The notes beneath the pieces were generated by a model. The model had not been told where the DNA came from, searched no databases, and saw only the letters and a program-made list of their open reading frames with translations. The position numbers were made by a program, and so were the translations under genes. From Collinsella sp. (GTDB lineage Bacteria; Actinomycetota; Coriobacteriia; Coriobacteriales; Coriobacteriaceae): a stretch of 51,997 bases of DNA. Every line of letters begins with the position of its first letter. Position 1 is the first letter of the stretch. The stretch lies in contig WGSL01000007.1 in the NCBI GenBank assembly GCA_014871665.1, positions 1 through 51,997 of the forward strand. Direction: 5' to 3'. Below, piece by piece: positions 35,347-44,527 of this stretch.

Positions 35347-38300
35347 ATGGCGAACACCCAGAACTATATTAACCACCTGCTGCAGAACACCGGCATTACG
35401 CCGGCATGCAGCGAAGAAGAGCGCTTGGCTGCCGAAGATATCGCTCAGATCTTCCGCAACCACGGCTTTGACCCCGAGGTTCAGGAGTTCAATGCCCCGG
35501 CGCCCAGTAGGTTGGCATTTGCCGTTACCGGTATTCTTGCGTTTGCCGGCGCCCTGCTGATGGGCATCGGCGGCGGTATCGGCTTGGTCGGCACCTTGCT
35601 GGCCATTGTCGGCGCCGTTCTTTACGTGCTCGAGCGCACGGGCCACCCCGTGGTTTCGCGCCTGGGCAAGACGGGCGTGAGCCAAAATGTCATCGCCTAC
35701 CACAAGGCCTCGGGCCCGCTCGCGTCCCCGCGTAACCGCCCGGTGGTCGTTGTCGCACACTACGACTCTCCCCGTGCTGAGCTGCTCGCCCGCGAGCCTT
35801 ATGCTTCGTATCGTGCGCTCATCGCCAAGCTGTTGCCCGTTGCCACGGTTGCCCCCGCTGCCGTTGCCATCCTGCGTATTCTGCCGCTCCCCGGCGCGCT
35901 CAAGGTTCTGCTGTGGATTGTCGCGATCCTCGCTTCCCTCGTTGCACTCGCCAACGCGGTAAACATCATCTCTAACCGCCACATTCTTCCCTATACGTCT
36001 GGCGCGGTGTGCAACAAGTCTTCTGTCGCCGCTATGCTCGGCGTTATGGACAACGTTGCTCCCTTCCAGGGCGAAAACGAGTTTCCCGACGATGTTCCGT
36101 TCGATACCTATTTTGGGGAGCAGAAGCGTCGTGCCGAGGAAATGGCGCGCGCAGCGGCGGAATATGCCGCGGCCCAGCAGCAAAACGACTACGGCAACAC
36201 CATCGAGTATGAAGAGCCTACCTACGCCGAGGACGAATTCGGTCAGCCGATTGCTCCCGACGCTCAGACCGAGCCCGAACAGGGTGAGGCTTTCGACGAG
36301 CAAATCGAGGGCTTTGAGGGTGCGTCTGCCGACGAGACGCTGATCGGCGCTATCGTGCCCGAGGATCAGAATCAGGCTGCCCAAGCCGAAGAGTTCAATG
36401 ACGAGGTTCCCGCTGCCGAGCCGGCGGAGGAGTCTGCCGAGCCCGAGCCCAAGCTCTATCGCAACGCCGCCGGCAACATCCGCTTTGGTTCGGATGCCAT
36501 CCGTGCGCTCGGAATGCTTCCCGAGTCCTGCACGCTCGATTACGAGGAGGGCGAGGAGCCGACGTTTGAGCCCGAGCCTGCCCCCGTTGTCACCGTGGAT
36601 GATGAGTCTGCCGCGGTTACCGCTGCCGTTGCCGATCCCGAGGCGGTGTCCGCGTTCGATCCCGCGGCAGGACTGGACATTTTGGCTCCCGCCGCACCGG
36701 CGCAAGACGTTGCGGACGAGTCTGACGACGATTACGTTGAACAACCGAGGCGCGTGTCTTACGAGAGCGATACTGATTTCTCGGCCGAGATTCCCGCGGC
36801 AACGCCGCATGCCGACATTGCATCCGCGTTCTCGTCGATTGGCGCCAGCGCTTCCAACTTCTTTAAGGGTGCGTTTGCAAAGGGCAAGAAATTTGTCGAC
36901 GATTTCGAGGAGAAGCGCGCTGCCGCACGCGAGGCTGCCGAGCAGGAGGCTATCGCTCAGCAGCAGGCAGCCGAGGCAGCACGTGAGCTCGCGGCGCAAG
37001 AGTTCGAGCAGAACGAGGCTATGCAGTCCGCGCCCGTCGAAGCCGCCGAAGCTACAACGTCCTTTGAGTCCCAGCAACCGGCGTCCGCGGATGTTGTTGA
37101 AGCGACGACGTCTTTCGAGGCTCAGCAGCACGTCGATAGCACCATGTCGTTTGATGCCGCGCAGTTCGATTCCACGATAACGTTTGAAAAACAGGGCACC
37201 GCGATTGCCGAGCTCCTTCCTGTTTCCGATGAGCAGGGCGACGCGGCAGACGATGACGAGCCTGTTGATGCTGCCGAAATCCAAGATGCCGCCGAGGACG
37301 AGCCCGTCGAGGCCAACTCTGACGAAGAGCAATACGCGGCAGCCGAGCAAGATGATTCGACCGAGGTCGAGCAGGAGGAAGTGCCTGCGGTTTCCGAGAC
37401 TCCCGAGACGGATGAGTCGAGGCCTTATTCCACGCAGATTTTCACCATGCCGACCCCGAGTGGTTCCGGTGCCAAGGTTGCCAATGTCGCTCCCACCCAG
37501 GACGAAACGGTCGATTCCCTTATGGCCCAGATTTCCTCCCAGGCATCGCCGCGCCCGCAGATGAATGTTCCCGATCCGGCGTCGGCACCGTCGCCTGCAC
37601 CTTCCTCGTCTCCGCTGGCTTCGGTCCCCGATCCGTCGCTGCCGTCTATGAAGCAGGCAAACGTTGCGTCTCGCACGTCGCTGTTCGACCTTCCCGATCC
37701 CTCCGCACAGGTCAACGACCCCTTTGCTACCGCCCAAGGCCCCGAACCCACATCGGCACCCGTTGCGCCTCCTATGCCCGTTGCGTCGGGCGCACAGCCG
37801 ATCGAGACCATTTCGGCTCCCGCCCCGGCGGCACCCAAGTCTCGTAAGCGCGGCCTGGGTGGTCTGTTCGGCCGTAAAAAGAAAAACGAGCAGGACAGCA
37901 TGAGTGACTGGCTGGGCGTCGAAGACGATTACGATGCCAAGAAGTCCGGTCGCGGTATCGGTTCGTGGGATAACTTCGAGGACGATAACGATGGCTGGAA
38001 GGGTGGCGCTACGTCTTCCGATGGCGCTTCTTCCGAAGATATGCTCTCGGCTGTCGCCTCTATGGGCGATGATGAGCTGCTCGGTCACGATATCTGGTTT
38101 GTGGCAACGGGCGCCTCGGATTGTGATGGCGCTGGCATGAAGGCCTTCTTGGCTTCGCATCGCGATAAGCTCCGCGGCGTATTCTTTATCAATCTTGAAT
38201 CCGTCGGCGCCGGTAGGCTTTCGGTGGTGACGGTCGAGGGCGAACAACAACTGCTCAAGGGCGATCGCCGCATCATGAACCTGGTCAGCAAGGTCTGCAA

Positions 38301-38517
38301 GTCGTTCCATGTCGATTGTGGCGCGCTCGAGATGCCCTATGCCAAGACCGATGCCTATGCCGCGCTCGAGGCGAGCCGCCGAGCCCTTACCATCGCCGGC
38401 GTGGACGGCACGCGTCTGGCTTGCGCTCGTACCGAGGACGACCTGCCCCACAATGTCAACCCGACGAACATTGCTACGGTATCCGAGGTCGTGACCGAGG
38501 TTATCCGCCGTTCGTAG
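35347..38517 (+). CDS. Membrane protein with split, degenerate M28 peptidase fold and about 670-residue acidic insert
   Basis: 1056 residues from ATG 35347 (GTGGAG 5 nt upstream). The N-terminal part (1-230) holds two hydrophobic blocks (about 56-95 and 155-207, perhaps four helices) around VVVVAHYDS (His138, Asp140), the first metal motif of M28 peptidases. Residues about 235-908 are very rich in Glu, Asp, Ala, Pro and Ser, probably disordered, with repeats such as TTSFE-x-QQ and a basic patch (RKRGLGGLFGRKKK, about 833-846). The last 148 residues resume an M28-like fold (HDIWFVATGASDCDG, FFINLESVG, AKTDAYAALEASRRA). Most ligands are changed: bridging Asp to Cys222, the Glu-Glu pair to Ser924-Asp925, Asp to Glu951, and the last Tyr-His to Ala1027-Arg1028. 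Probably a non-peptidase scaffold; function unknown. Confidence 0.8.
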   Translation: MANTQNYINHLLQNTGITPACSEEERLAAEDIAQIFRNHGFDPEVQEFNAPAPSRLAFAVTGILAFAGALLMGIGGGIGLVGTLLAIVGAVLYVLERTGHPVVSRLGKTGVSQNVIAYHKASGPLASPRNRPVVVVAHYDSPRAELLAREPYASYRALIAKLLPVATVAPAAVAILRILPLPGALKVLLWIVAILASLVALANAVNIISNRHILPYTSGAVCNKSSVAAMLGVMDNVAPFQGENEFPDDVPFDTYFGEQKRRAEEMARAAAEYAAAQQQNDYGNTIEYEEPTYAEDEFGQPIAPDAQTEPEQGEAFDEQIEGFEGASADETLIGAIVPEDQNQAAQAEEFNDEVPAAEPAEESAEPEPKLYRNAAGNIRFGSDAIRALGMLPESCTLDYEEGEEPTFEPEPAPVVTVDDESAAVTAAVADPEAVSAFDPAAGLDILAPAAPAQDVADESDDDYVEQPRRVSYESDTDFSAEIPAATPHADIASAFSSIGASASNFFKGAFAKGKKFVDDFEEKRAAAREAAEQEAIAQQQAAEAARELAAQEFEQNEAMQSAPVEAAEATTSFESQQPASADVVEATTSFEAQQHVDSTMSFDAAQFDSTITFEKQGTAIAELLPVSDEQGDAADDDEPVDAAEIQDAAEDEPVEANSDEEQYAAAEQDDSTEVEQEEVPAVSETPETDESRPYSTQIFTMPTPSGSGAKVANVAPTQDETVDSLMAQISSQASPRPQMNVPDPASAPSPAPSSSPLASVPDPSLPSMKQANVASRTSLFDLPDPSAQVNDPFATAQGPEPTSAPVAPPMPVASGAQPIETISAPAPAAPKSRKRGLGGLFGRKKKNEQDSMSDWLGVEDDYDAKKSGRGIGSWDNFEDDNDGWKGGATSSDGASSEDMLSAVASMGDDELLGHDIWFVATGASDCDGAGMKAFLASHRDKLRGVFFINLESVGAGRLSVVTVEGEQQLLKGDRRIMNLVSKVCKSFHVDCGALEMPYAKTDAYAALEASRRALTIAGVDGTRLACARTEDDLPHNVNPTNIATVSEVVTEVIRRS

Positions 38518-38538
38518 ACGGAGCTCTAAGGAGTCAAC

Positions 38539-38757
38539 GTGTTTTCGTATATTAAGCGCCATTGGCCTGTCTACGTGATTTTGACCTTGATTGCCATTGC
38601 GTTAGGATTTGGGGCTGCCTACATCGTGGGCGCAAAGGGCTCGACCCCCCCCTCCGCAATCAGCGAAGAGGTGGAGCAAGAACAGAGTACGGGTGCTGAT
38701 GGGATTCCTGAGTCCGAGCAAGCAATCGTTGATGGTGGATCTTCGTCTGCAGAGTAG
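38539..38757 (+). CDS. Small single-pass membrane protein
   Basis: 72 residues, GTG start with TAAGGAGTCAAC upstream, 21 bp after the pseudo-M28 gene and surely co-transcribed. One helix (about 10-31: WPVYVILTLIAIALGFGAAYIV) precedes an acidic Ser/Glu-rich tail. A run of eight C (38645-38652) lies within the codons for STPPS and could make it prone to frameshift. Function unknown; a partner of the preceding protein is a guess from position. Confidence 0.75.
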   Translation: MFSYIKRHWPVYVILTLIAIALGFGAAYIVGAKGSTPPSAISEEVEQEQSTGADGIPESEQAIVDGGSSSAE

Positions 38758-38779
38758 ATACGGCGATTTACATGATTGA

Positions 38780-38816
38780 AAGCGGGTGAGCCGGGGGACT
38801 GGCTCGCCCGCTTTTT
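38780..38816 (+). terminator. Terminator after small membrane protein
   Basis: A 12-bp stem with one G-T pair (38781-38792 with 38801-38812), 8-nt loop and TTTTT. It lies just before the convergent adhesin stop and may serve both strands. Confidence 0.85.
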
Positions 38817-38823
38817 GATCGCG

Positions 38824-41800
38824 CTAGCGCTTCTTTGGGATCGACCTAAGGCGAGCGAACCATAGGGCTGCGGCACCCGAGGTCAGGAACGCGGTGATGC
38901 AAGCGGCGATGGGAACTGCTCCTGTTGCCGGTAGGTCCTGCGGTAGGGTACAGCGTTGAATGACACAGTCCTCGTCATGTGACTCAAGTTTATCGCCGCC
39001 GCCGTTGCGGCAAAGATCGACGCGTGCGCTGTTGGTGAGTGCAGTTTGGGGCGTATAAGCCGACGTTGCCTGCATGTGCACGACTGCGCCCCGAGCGTCT
39101 GTGCCAAGGATTGCTTTGGCATCGTCAAGGTCGTCGTGCTCATCTTTGAGATCATCGCGGGTCCAAGAATCCGCATCGCTTCGAGTCGTAAAGTCGGCGG
39201 CTACCGCACCGTATTCAATTCGAATGCCCGTTACGACGGTATTGGGTGTAAGGTCGAGCTCTTCCGCCTCGAGTGTGGTGGATTCCGTGGTCGAGACATC
39301 CGCCTTCCAGAGGCGCCAGCCGTCGTAATCGACGAGGCGACAGTCCTCACCAAGGCTCTCTTTTACTTCGTCGGACTCAAGCCAAGGATTTTCGTGCCCA
39401 TCGTCAAGTGTCGCGTTTGCCGGCTCACCGACGTCTGTCGAGTCCAACGGCGTCGTGCGATACCATACGTTGCACAGACCGTTGAGGTCGCCGATGGCGA
39501 CGGGGGTTTCGATTGAGATGAATCTCGCTGTGCCGTCTTTGGCGCACTCAAGATCATCGGTAATCGTAAACTCATCAACCCAAGTAGCGGAATCGTTTCG
39601 AGCATCGATGGTATAGGAGAAAAGCCCATCACTATTGGTTTGCGTCGTGGCGCGGTTTTTACCATTGCCGTTAGCCAACAGGCCCTTTTCGATAGGTTGG
39701 ACAAGTTCCTGACGCTTGTCGACCTGTCCCTTGATCTCGATGGGCGCATCCTTCATCGCGACGGTTTGGACTTCTCCCGTATCCTTTATTTCAAACGTTA
39801 TTTCCTCGGCAAGGTCATAGGTCCGCGGAGACATCATTTCGCGCAACGAGTAGGTGCCGGGTGCAAGATGTTCGACGCGGTGTGGCTTGTCGGATGAGGT
39901 CCAGGAGTCTATTTCGGTTTTATCGGGACCATATAAGGTGAGTTGTGCGCCTTCCACTTCCTGCTCACCGCTTGCATCGACCTTGGAGATATCAACCTTG
40001 GTGTAATCGTCGGATACGTTAAGCCGTGCTTCTACAACGGGTGTTTTCTGGTCGGCATAAGTAAGGTCGACAATATGGGTTGTCCGATCGAGCAAGAAGC
40101 CTGCCGGCGCTTGAGTCTCGACAACCTCGTAGCGTGCGGTGCCAAGTCCCAGCGGGAGGTTGTCCGCGCGTGCTTCTCCAGTTTCATCCGTCGTGACGGT
40201 CGCGACAGTCTCACCGTCGAGCGCGGCAATGCTACCGTCGGGGCGCACGATATCACCCGAGGCACGGATCTCAAAGACGGCGCCCGCGAGGCTGCTGCCG
40301 TCTATGGCATCGGTTTTAACGATCCTGATGTTTCCGGTCGCGGCGTGGTCATAATACGAGGCGACTGCAACGGGCGTTAGGTTCATGTCGGCGGGTATGT
40401 TTACCTCGATCTCTTCGCCGACAAGATAGGGCTCTTTGGCCGAGGTTTCGCGTACATAATAGGTGCCCGGCACGAGCGATTCGGGCAGTGTGACGGTCCC
40501 GGTCGCGTCAGTCGTAAAGGTGTCCATTACGTCATGTGCTGGATACCAGCAAGTTTGTGAGACAGGTTCGTGATTGGTGTCGAGGAGTTGGAAGGTGAAT
40601 CCGGCTAGGGGAACAGAAGCGCCTGTTTGGGCATCGCGTTTTACAATCTGGAGATGCGTCGACAGAGCGTGGTTGTCCACGATATATTGAAGCTCGGCGC
40701 CGTCGGAAATCTGATTGGCCCCGACGGTCCATTCCCCTGCACGTTTAAAACCCTCGGGGACGGTTTCCGGAACCTCGCGAACCGTGTAGCCGGCACGGTC
40801 GTATGGGACGGATCCGTGGACACCGGCGGGTCGCTTGCCTGTGCCGAACCATGCTTCGGGCTGATCTTTGGTGGAGGCAAAGCCATAGATGTTTGTGGTC
40901 AGTGTGCCAACAACCTGCTGAGAGCTGTTGCTGACAACCTCAAAGACAACACCACCCGCCGGCTGCTCCAGGCCGGATTGGTCGCTATTGCCGTAATCCT
41001 TGAATTTGGAAATCTCAAGGTTAAACGCAATGGGGATATCGGAAACGCGAGATTCGATCTCGACCACGCCTGAATCGCCGAGCTGGTCGGCTCCAACGGT
41101 ATAGGTCCAGCTGTCGTTGGATGGCAGGTAGCCCTCGGGGGCTTTTGATTCGTAGATGGTAAAGGTTCCTAAGGGGACATCGGCGAGGGTGGCCCGACCG
41201 CTTTCGTCGGTCGTGAGGATTTGCGCCCATCCAGGGGTTGATTGCGACACACACGTGAACTCTGCTCCTGCGAGTGAAGAGCCTACCTGGGGGCCGGCAT
41301 TCGTCGCGGTATCGAGTTTTACGATACGCAGGTTGATGGTGCCGGGCTGTTCATCAATGGCGACCCGCCCGCCGTCATTCCCCGTGGTAAAGGCGATGCG
41401 ATCGTGGCGGGGGACATAGCCGGCCGGCGCCTTCGTTTCAACTAGGTAGTATGCTGTGTTGGGCAGAAGTGTTGCTTGCGCCCGACCGTTGCTGTCCATC
41501 TGGATGGTGCCAACACGTGCGTCGCTGGCGCTCTCAAAAACATCGAATGTTGCCCCGGCAAACTGATAAGTATTGTTTCCGCTGGTAATGGCAGCGTTTG
41601 CAGACTGCTTTTGGAAGGAAACAGAGACCGCCGGCAGTACATAGAGCATGTCCTGACGTTTGCTGCCGCCCGATACGGCTCCTAGATAGCGCCGCGCGCG
41701 GTGCGGAGCGGCTTTGATGCTTCCTGATTTTGCGCTGTCGTGGAGCCACCGCGCCGCCGCCACGACTTCATCGTCGGCGGTAAAGTGCCCGCTCTTGGTT

Positions 41801-42255
41801 TTGCCCTGAGCGGTCGTGTAAGAGTAGATACCGTCGACATGGGTAGTGCCGTTGAGCATCCATACGGCAAGCTGGGTTGCGGCGCGGGCACGATCGGGTG
41901 AAAGATGGTAACCGCCAAACGACGTGGCGGTAGGATATCCGTGACAAACGATTGCCGCGAACTCGTCGTCGAGCCACGCCCAGCCTTGATCAAAGTTGAG
42001 CCATGGGCCGCCCGGCTTGGTGGGGCCGGGGCGCTCCTGGTTCATGCAGTAGGCAATCGAGGCGTCTTGAGCTTCATACTTGCCGATGAGGAAGGGCCCA
42101 CAATCATCGCTAATAGTGCGGAAGCCGAGCTGGTCGTAGCCATCGACGGCAAATGCGGCTCCCGGTGCCAGGCAGCCGAAAAGCAGGAAGAGGAGCAGGA
42201 GCAGCGGACCTGTTGCGATTGCGCTGTGGACAGAGTGCGTGGGTGCGTTGGACAT
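38824..42255 (-). CDS. Thioester-domain adhesin with Cna-B repeats, LPATG-anchored
   Basis: 1143 residues. A signal peptide (to about 37) precedes a thioester (TQXA) domain: Cys70 in AYCMNQERPGP and Gln128 in AATQLAVW are the expected bond-forming pair, so the protein may attach covalently to host amines. About six Cna-B domains follow, each ending in an E-box-like segment (YLVETKAPAGY, IYESKAPEGY, YEVVETQAPAGF and relatives), then a DUF11-like domain (FSYTIDARNDS). The sorting signal LPATG (1108-1112) ends with ARLRSIPKKR. It stands alone rather than in a pilus cluster. The ATG has AAGGAG upstream. Confidence 0.9.
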   Translation of the reverse strand: MSNAPTHSVHSAIATGPLLLLLFLLFGCLAPGAAFAVDGYDQLGFRTISDDCGPFLIGKYEAQDASIAYCMNQERPGPTKPGGPWLNFDQGWAWLDDEFAAIVCHGYPTATSFGGYHLSPDRARAATQLAVWMLNGTTHVDGIYSYTTAQGKTKSGHFTADDEVVAAARWLHDSAKSGSIKAAPHRARRYLGAVSGGSKRQDMLYVLPAVSVSFQKQSANAAITSGNNTYQFAGATFDVFESASDARVGTIQMDSNGRAQATLLPNTAYYLVETKAPAGYVPRHDRIAFTTGNDGGRVAIDEQPGTINLRIVKLDTATNAGPQVGSSLAGAEFTCVSQSTPGWAQILTTDESGRATLADVPLGTFTIYESKAPEGYLPSNDSWTYTVGADQLGDSGVVEIESRVSDIPIAFNLEISKFKDYGNSDQSGLEQPAGGVVFEVVSNSSQQVVGTLTTNIYGFASTKDQPEAWFGTGKRPAGVHGSVPYDRAGYTVREVPETVPEGFKRAGEWTVGANQISDGAELQYIVDNHALSTHLQIVKRDAQTGASVPLAGFTFQLLDTNHEPVSQTCWYPAHDVMDTFTTDATGTVTLPESLVPGTYYVRETSAKEPYLVGEEIEVNIPADMNLTPVAVASYYDHAATGNIRIVKTDAIDGSSLAGAVFEIRASGDIVRPDGSIAALDGETVATVTTDETGEARADNLPLGLGTARYEVVETQAPAGFLLDRTTHIVDLTYADQKTPVVEARLNVSDDYTKVDISKVDASGEQEVEGAQLTLYGPDKTEIDSWTSSDKPHRVEHLAPGTYSLREMMSPRTYDLAEEITFEIKDTGEVQTVAMKDAPIEIKGQVDKRQELVQPIEKGLLANGNGKNRATTQTNSDGLFSYTIDARNDSATWVDEFTITDDLECAKDGTARFISIETPVAIGDLNGLCNVWYRTTPLDSTDVGEPANATLDDGHENPWLESDEVKESLGEDCRLVDYDGWRLWKADVSTTESTTLEAEELDLTPNTVVTGIRIEYGAVAADFTTRSDADSWTRDDLKDEHDDLDDAKAILGTDARGAVVHMQATSAYTPQTALTNSARVDLCRNGGGDKLESHDEDCVIQRCTLPQDLPATGAVPIAACITAFLTSGAAALWFARLRSIPKKR

Positions 42256-42509
42256 GGCTGCTCCTTATCCCTCGTGCGCCGCACGGGGAGGCTGCGACGC
42301 GTAGGATGAGGCTACCCCCGAGGTTCATGCGGGTAAGTACCGGAGCCTGACCAAAAGCTTGCCCAATTCCTGACAAATTGAGCTCAAATACAACAATCAA
42401 GCAAAAGTGCAGGTAGAAGATAGGGAGAACAGGAAGTCAAAGGTCCTCGTCTCCACAATTGGCGTGATTTTCAAACGAATCTCCACAGCTAAAACAAGCA
42501 TCACCACCC
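42256..42509. other. Intergenic region upstream of the thioester adhesin
   Basis: No gene seen. On the minus strand, the adhesin leader contains an imperfect stem (GGCT/AGCC and ACCC/GGGT pairs, about 42310-42347). I could not match it to a known riboswitch and found no convincing promoter. Confidence 0.4.
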
Positions 42510-42539
42510 TTGTATCGAACAAGACAACCGCGTTATACT
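42510..42539 (+). promoter_or_regulatory. Promoter of tRNA-Gly
   Basis: -35 TTGTAT (42510-42515), 18-bp spacer, -10 TATACT (42534-42539); the tRNA starts 14 bp later. Confidence 0.75.
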
Positions 42540-42552
42540 AGCCAACACACAA

Positions 42553-42627
42553 GCGGGCATCGCCAAGTGGTAAGGCATCAGCTTCCCAAGCTGACACTCG
42601 CGGGTTCGAGTCCCGTTGCCCGCTCCA
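42553..42627 (+). tRNA. tRNA-Gly (CCC)
   Basis: 75 nt including an encoded CCA. The acceptor GCGGGCA pairs with TGCCCGC. The anticodon loop TTCCCAA between TCAGC and GCTGA gives CCC. The T-arm is GCGGGTTCGAGTCCCG. Confidence 0.97.
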
Positions 42628-42638
42628 GTAAAAAGCAC

Positions 42639-42670
42639 AAGCACGGCAGCGTTACGTTGCCGTGCTTTTT
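42639..42670 (+). terminator. tRNA-Gly terminator
   Basis: A hairpin (AAGCACGGCA with TGCCGTGCTT, inner pairs beyond) followed by TTTTT, about 12 bp after the CCA. Confidence 0.85.
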
Positions 42671-42675
42671 ACTAC

Positions 42676-42950
42676 CAAGCGCCGGGACTCGAACCCGCCA
42701 GGGTGCGAGCGTTAAGCAAACGCGAAGCGTTTGTAGCGAGCAGGCGAAGGCGCCGACAGGCGCCTGAAGCCGGTGCGTATTTGCGAAGCAAATACGCGGA
42801 TGTCCCGTTGCCCGCTCCATCGAGTACGGGGGACCTCGGGAACGTCGGGTCCAACCCGCTGTGCCCGTGCGTGTGCGCGGACCGGGTCTGCCGACCGCAG
42901 CCGGTGCGTATTTGCGAAGCAAATGCGCGGACGTCCCCATGCTCGCTCCA
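42676..42950 (+). repeat. tRNA-Gly tail repeats: inverted T-arm copy and two 3'-end copies
   Basis: After the terminator there is a 16-nt exact inverted copy of the tRNA T-arm (42683-42698 against 42600-42615), a palindromic block with AAACGCGAAGCGTTT (42718-42732), then two 52-bp near-identical modules (42768-42819 and 42899-42950). Each module has a perfect GCGTATTTGC-type hairpin or a near copy of it and ends in a copy of the tRNA 3' end: an exact 18 nt at 42802-42819 and 15 of 18 at 42933-42950. Reading frames here are artefacts. No gene is seen from 42951 to purB. Confidence 0.8.
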
Positions 42951-43052
42951 ATTCCAAAATGTTAGGTTAATGCCTGCTGCCCATACTTGCACCTGCGCAC
43001 GGTACAATGGTTAGGTTACGACCAACGTGCCAATAACCAAAAAGGAGCCGCT

Positions 43053-44399
43053 ATGATCGATCGCTATACCCGCCCGGAGATGGGACACATCTTCTCCCTC
43101 GAGAACAAGTACGCCATTTGGCAGGAGATCGAGGTTCTGGCCTGCGAGGCCCAGGCGGAGCTCGGCAAGATCGGTATTTCCAAAGACGAGGCCCAGTGGA
43201 TCCGCGACCATGCCAACTTTGAGAAGGCGAAGGTCGATGAGATCGAGGAAGTCACGCGCCACGACGTCATTGCCTTCCTGACCAACATGAAGGAATACAT
43301 CGATGCCGATGTTCCCGAGGGCGACCCCAAGCCCAGCCGCTGGGTTCACTATGGCATGACCAGCTCCGATCTGGGCGACACGGCCCTGTGCTACCAGCTC
43401 ACCCAGGCCTGCGACCTGATCATCGAGGACGTCAAAAAACTCGGCGAGATTTGCAAGCGTCGCGCTTTTGAGGAACGCAACACGCTCTGTGCCGGCCGCA
43501 CTCATGGCATCCACGCCGAGCCGATGACCTTCGGCATGAAGTTTGGCTCTTGGGCCTGGGAACTCAAGCGCGATCTGGATCGTCTTGAGGACGCCCGCAA
43601 GAATGTTGCCTTCGGTGCTATCTCGGGCGCTGTCGGCACGTACAGCTCCATCGAGCCGTTCGTCGAGGAGTACGTCTGCGAGCACCTGGGCCTGGTCCAC
43701 GATCCTCTGTCCACGCAGGTCATCAGCCGCGATCACCATGCCTACCTTGCCGGCGTGCTTGCCACTACAGCGGCCACCTGTGAGCGCATCGCTACCGAGG
43801 TTCGCAATCTACAGAAGACCGATACGCTCGAGGCCGAGGAGCCGTTCCGTAAGGGCCAAAAGGGCAGCTCAGCCATGCCGCACAAGCGCAACCCCATCAC
43901 CATGGAGAAAGTCTGCGGTCTGTCGCGCGTCGTGAAGTCCAACGCCCAGGTTGCCTTCGATAACGTCGCCCTGTGGCACGAGCGTGACATTTCGCACTCC
44001 TCTGCCGAGCGCGTCGCCCAGGCCGATAGCTTCATCGCCCTCGACCACATGTTCCAGTGCCTCATCCGCGTTATCGACGGCCTGCAGCTGTATCCCGCCC
44101 GCATGATGGCCAACCTCAATAAGACCCGCGGCCTCATCTTCTCCTCCAAGGTGCTGCTCGCCCTTGTCGATACGGGCATCACCCGCGAGGACGCGTACGC
44201 CATTGTGCAGGAGAACGCTATGGCAACCTGGCACGAGGTACAGGATTGTGTCTCCGGCCCCACCTTTAAGGAGCGTCTCGAGGCCGACCCGCGCTGCACC
44301 GTCAGTCAGGAGAAGCTCGACGAGATCTTTGATCCGTGGGACTTCCTCACCCGTATCGACACGGTCTTTGATCGTCTGGAGCAGCTGAGCTTCGAGTAG
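43053..44399 (+). CDS. purB: Adenylosuccinate lyase
   Basis: 448 residues from ATG 43053 (AAGGAGCCGCT upstream). It catalyses two steps of purine synthesis (SAICAR to AICAR, and adenylosuccinate to AMP). Landmarks: N-terminal YTRPEMGHIF, HYGMTSSDLGDTA, catalytic-region GRTHGIHAEPMTFG, and the fumarase/aspartase signature GSSAMPHKRNP. A possible -10 TACAAT lies about 35 bp before the start. purC lies about 4 kb downstream on the same strand. Confidence 0.97.
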   Translation: MIDRYTRPEMGHIFSLENKYAIWQEIEVLACEAQAELGKIGISKDEAQWIRDHANFEKAKVDEIEEVTRHDVIAFLTNMKEYIDADVPEGDPKPSRWVHYGMTSSDLGDTALCYQLTQACDLIIEDVKKLGEICKRRAFEERNTLCAGRTHGIHAEPMTFGMKFGSWAWELKRDLDRLEDARKNVAFGAISGAVGTYSSIEPFVEEYVCEHLGLVHDPLSTQVISRDHHAYLAGVLATTAATCERIATEVRNLQKTDTLEAEEPFRKGQKGSSAMPHKRNPITMEKVCGLSRVVKSNAQVAFDNVALWHERDISHSSAERVAQADSFIALDHMFQCLIRVIDGLQLYPARMMANLNKTRGLIFSSKVLLALVDTGITREDAYAIVQENAMATWHEVQDCVSGPTFKERLEADPRCTVSQEKLDEIFDPWDFLTRIDTVFDRLEQLSFE

Positions 44400-44425
44400 G
44401 TTCGGGCATAACGTTAGCTTTTTAG

Positions 44426-44463
44426 GGCGCTTTGCTGGTAATGTGTGTTGCCGGCAAAGCGCC
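44426..44463 (+). terminator. Hairpin after purB
   Basis: A 16-bp stem with two G-T pairs (44426-44441 with 44448-44463) and a 6-nt loop. It lacks a good T-run, so it may be a weak terminator or an mRNA 3' stabiliser. Confidence 0.5.
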
Positions 44464-44527
44464 TCGTTGCATTTAGGGAAAGACGGGGATAATAGTCGTC
44501 TCGAATAACATTCTGAGAGGGGATCGC

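Noticed and set aside
35296..38562. 1088-codon minus-strand frame opposite the pseudo-M28 gene
   Set aside because: Composition is low-complexity Arg/Gly/Leu typical of antisense to acidic coding; the plus strand has membrane segments, a ribosome site and M28-like motifs.
42510..43014. Overlapping reading frames encoding tRNA-like peptides such as RATGLEPAS
   Set aside because: They are translations of tRNA ends and palindromic repeats, a known source of false protein calls.
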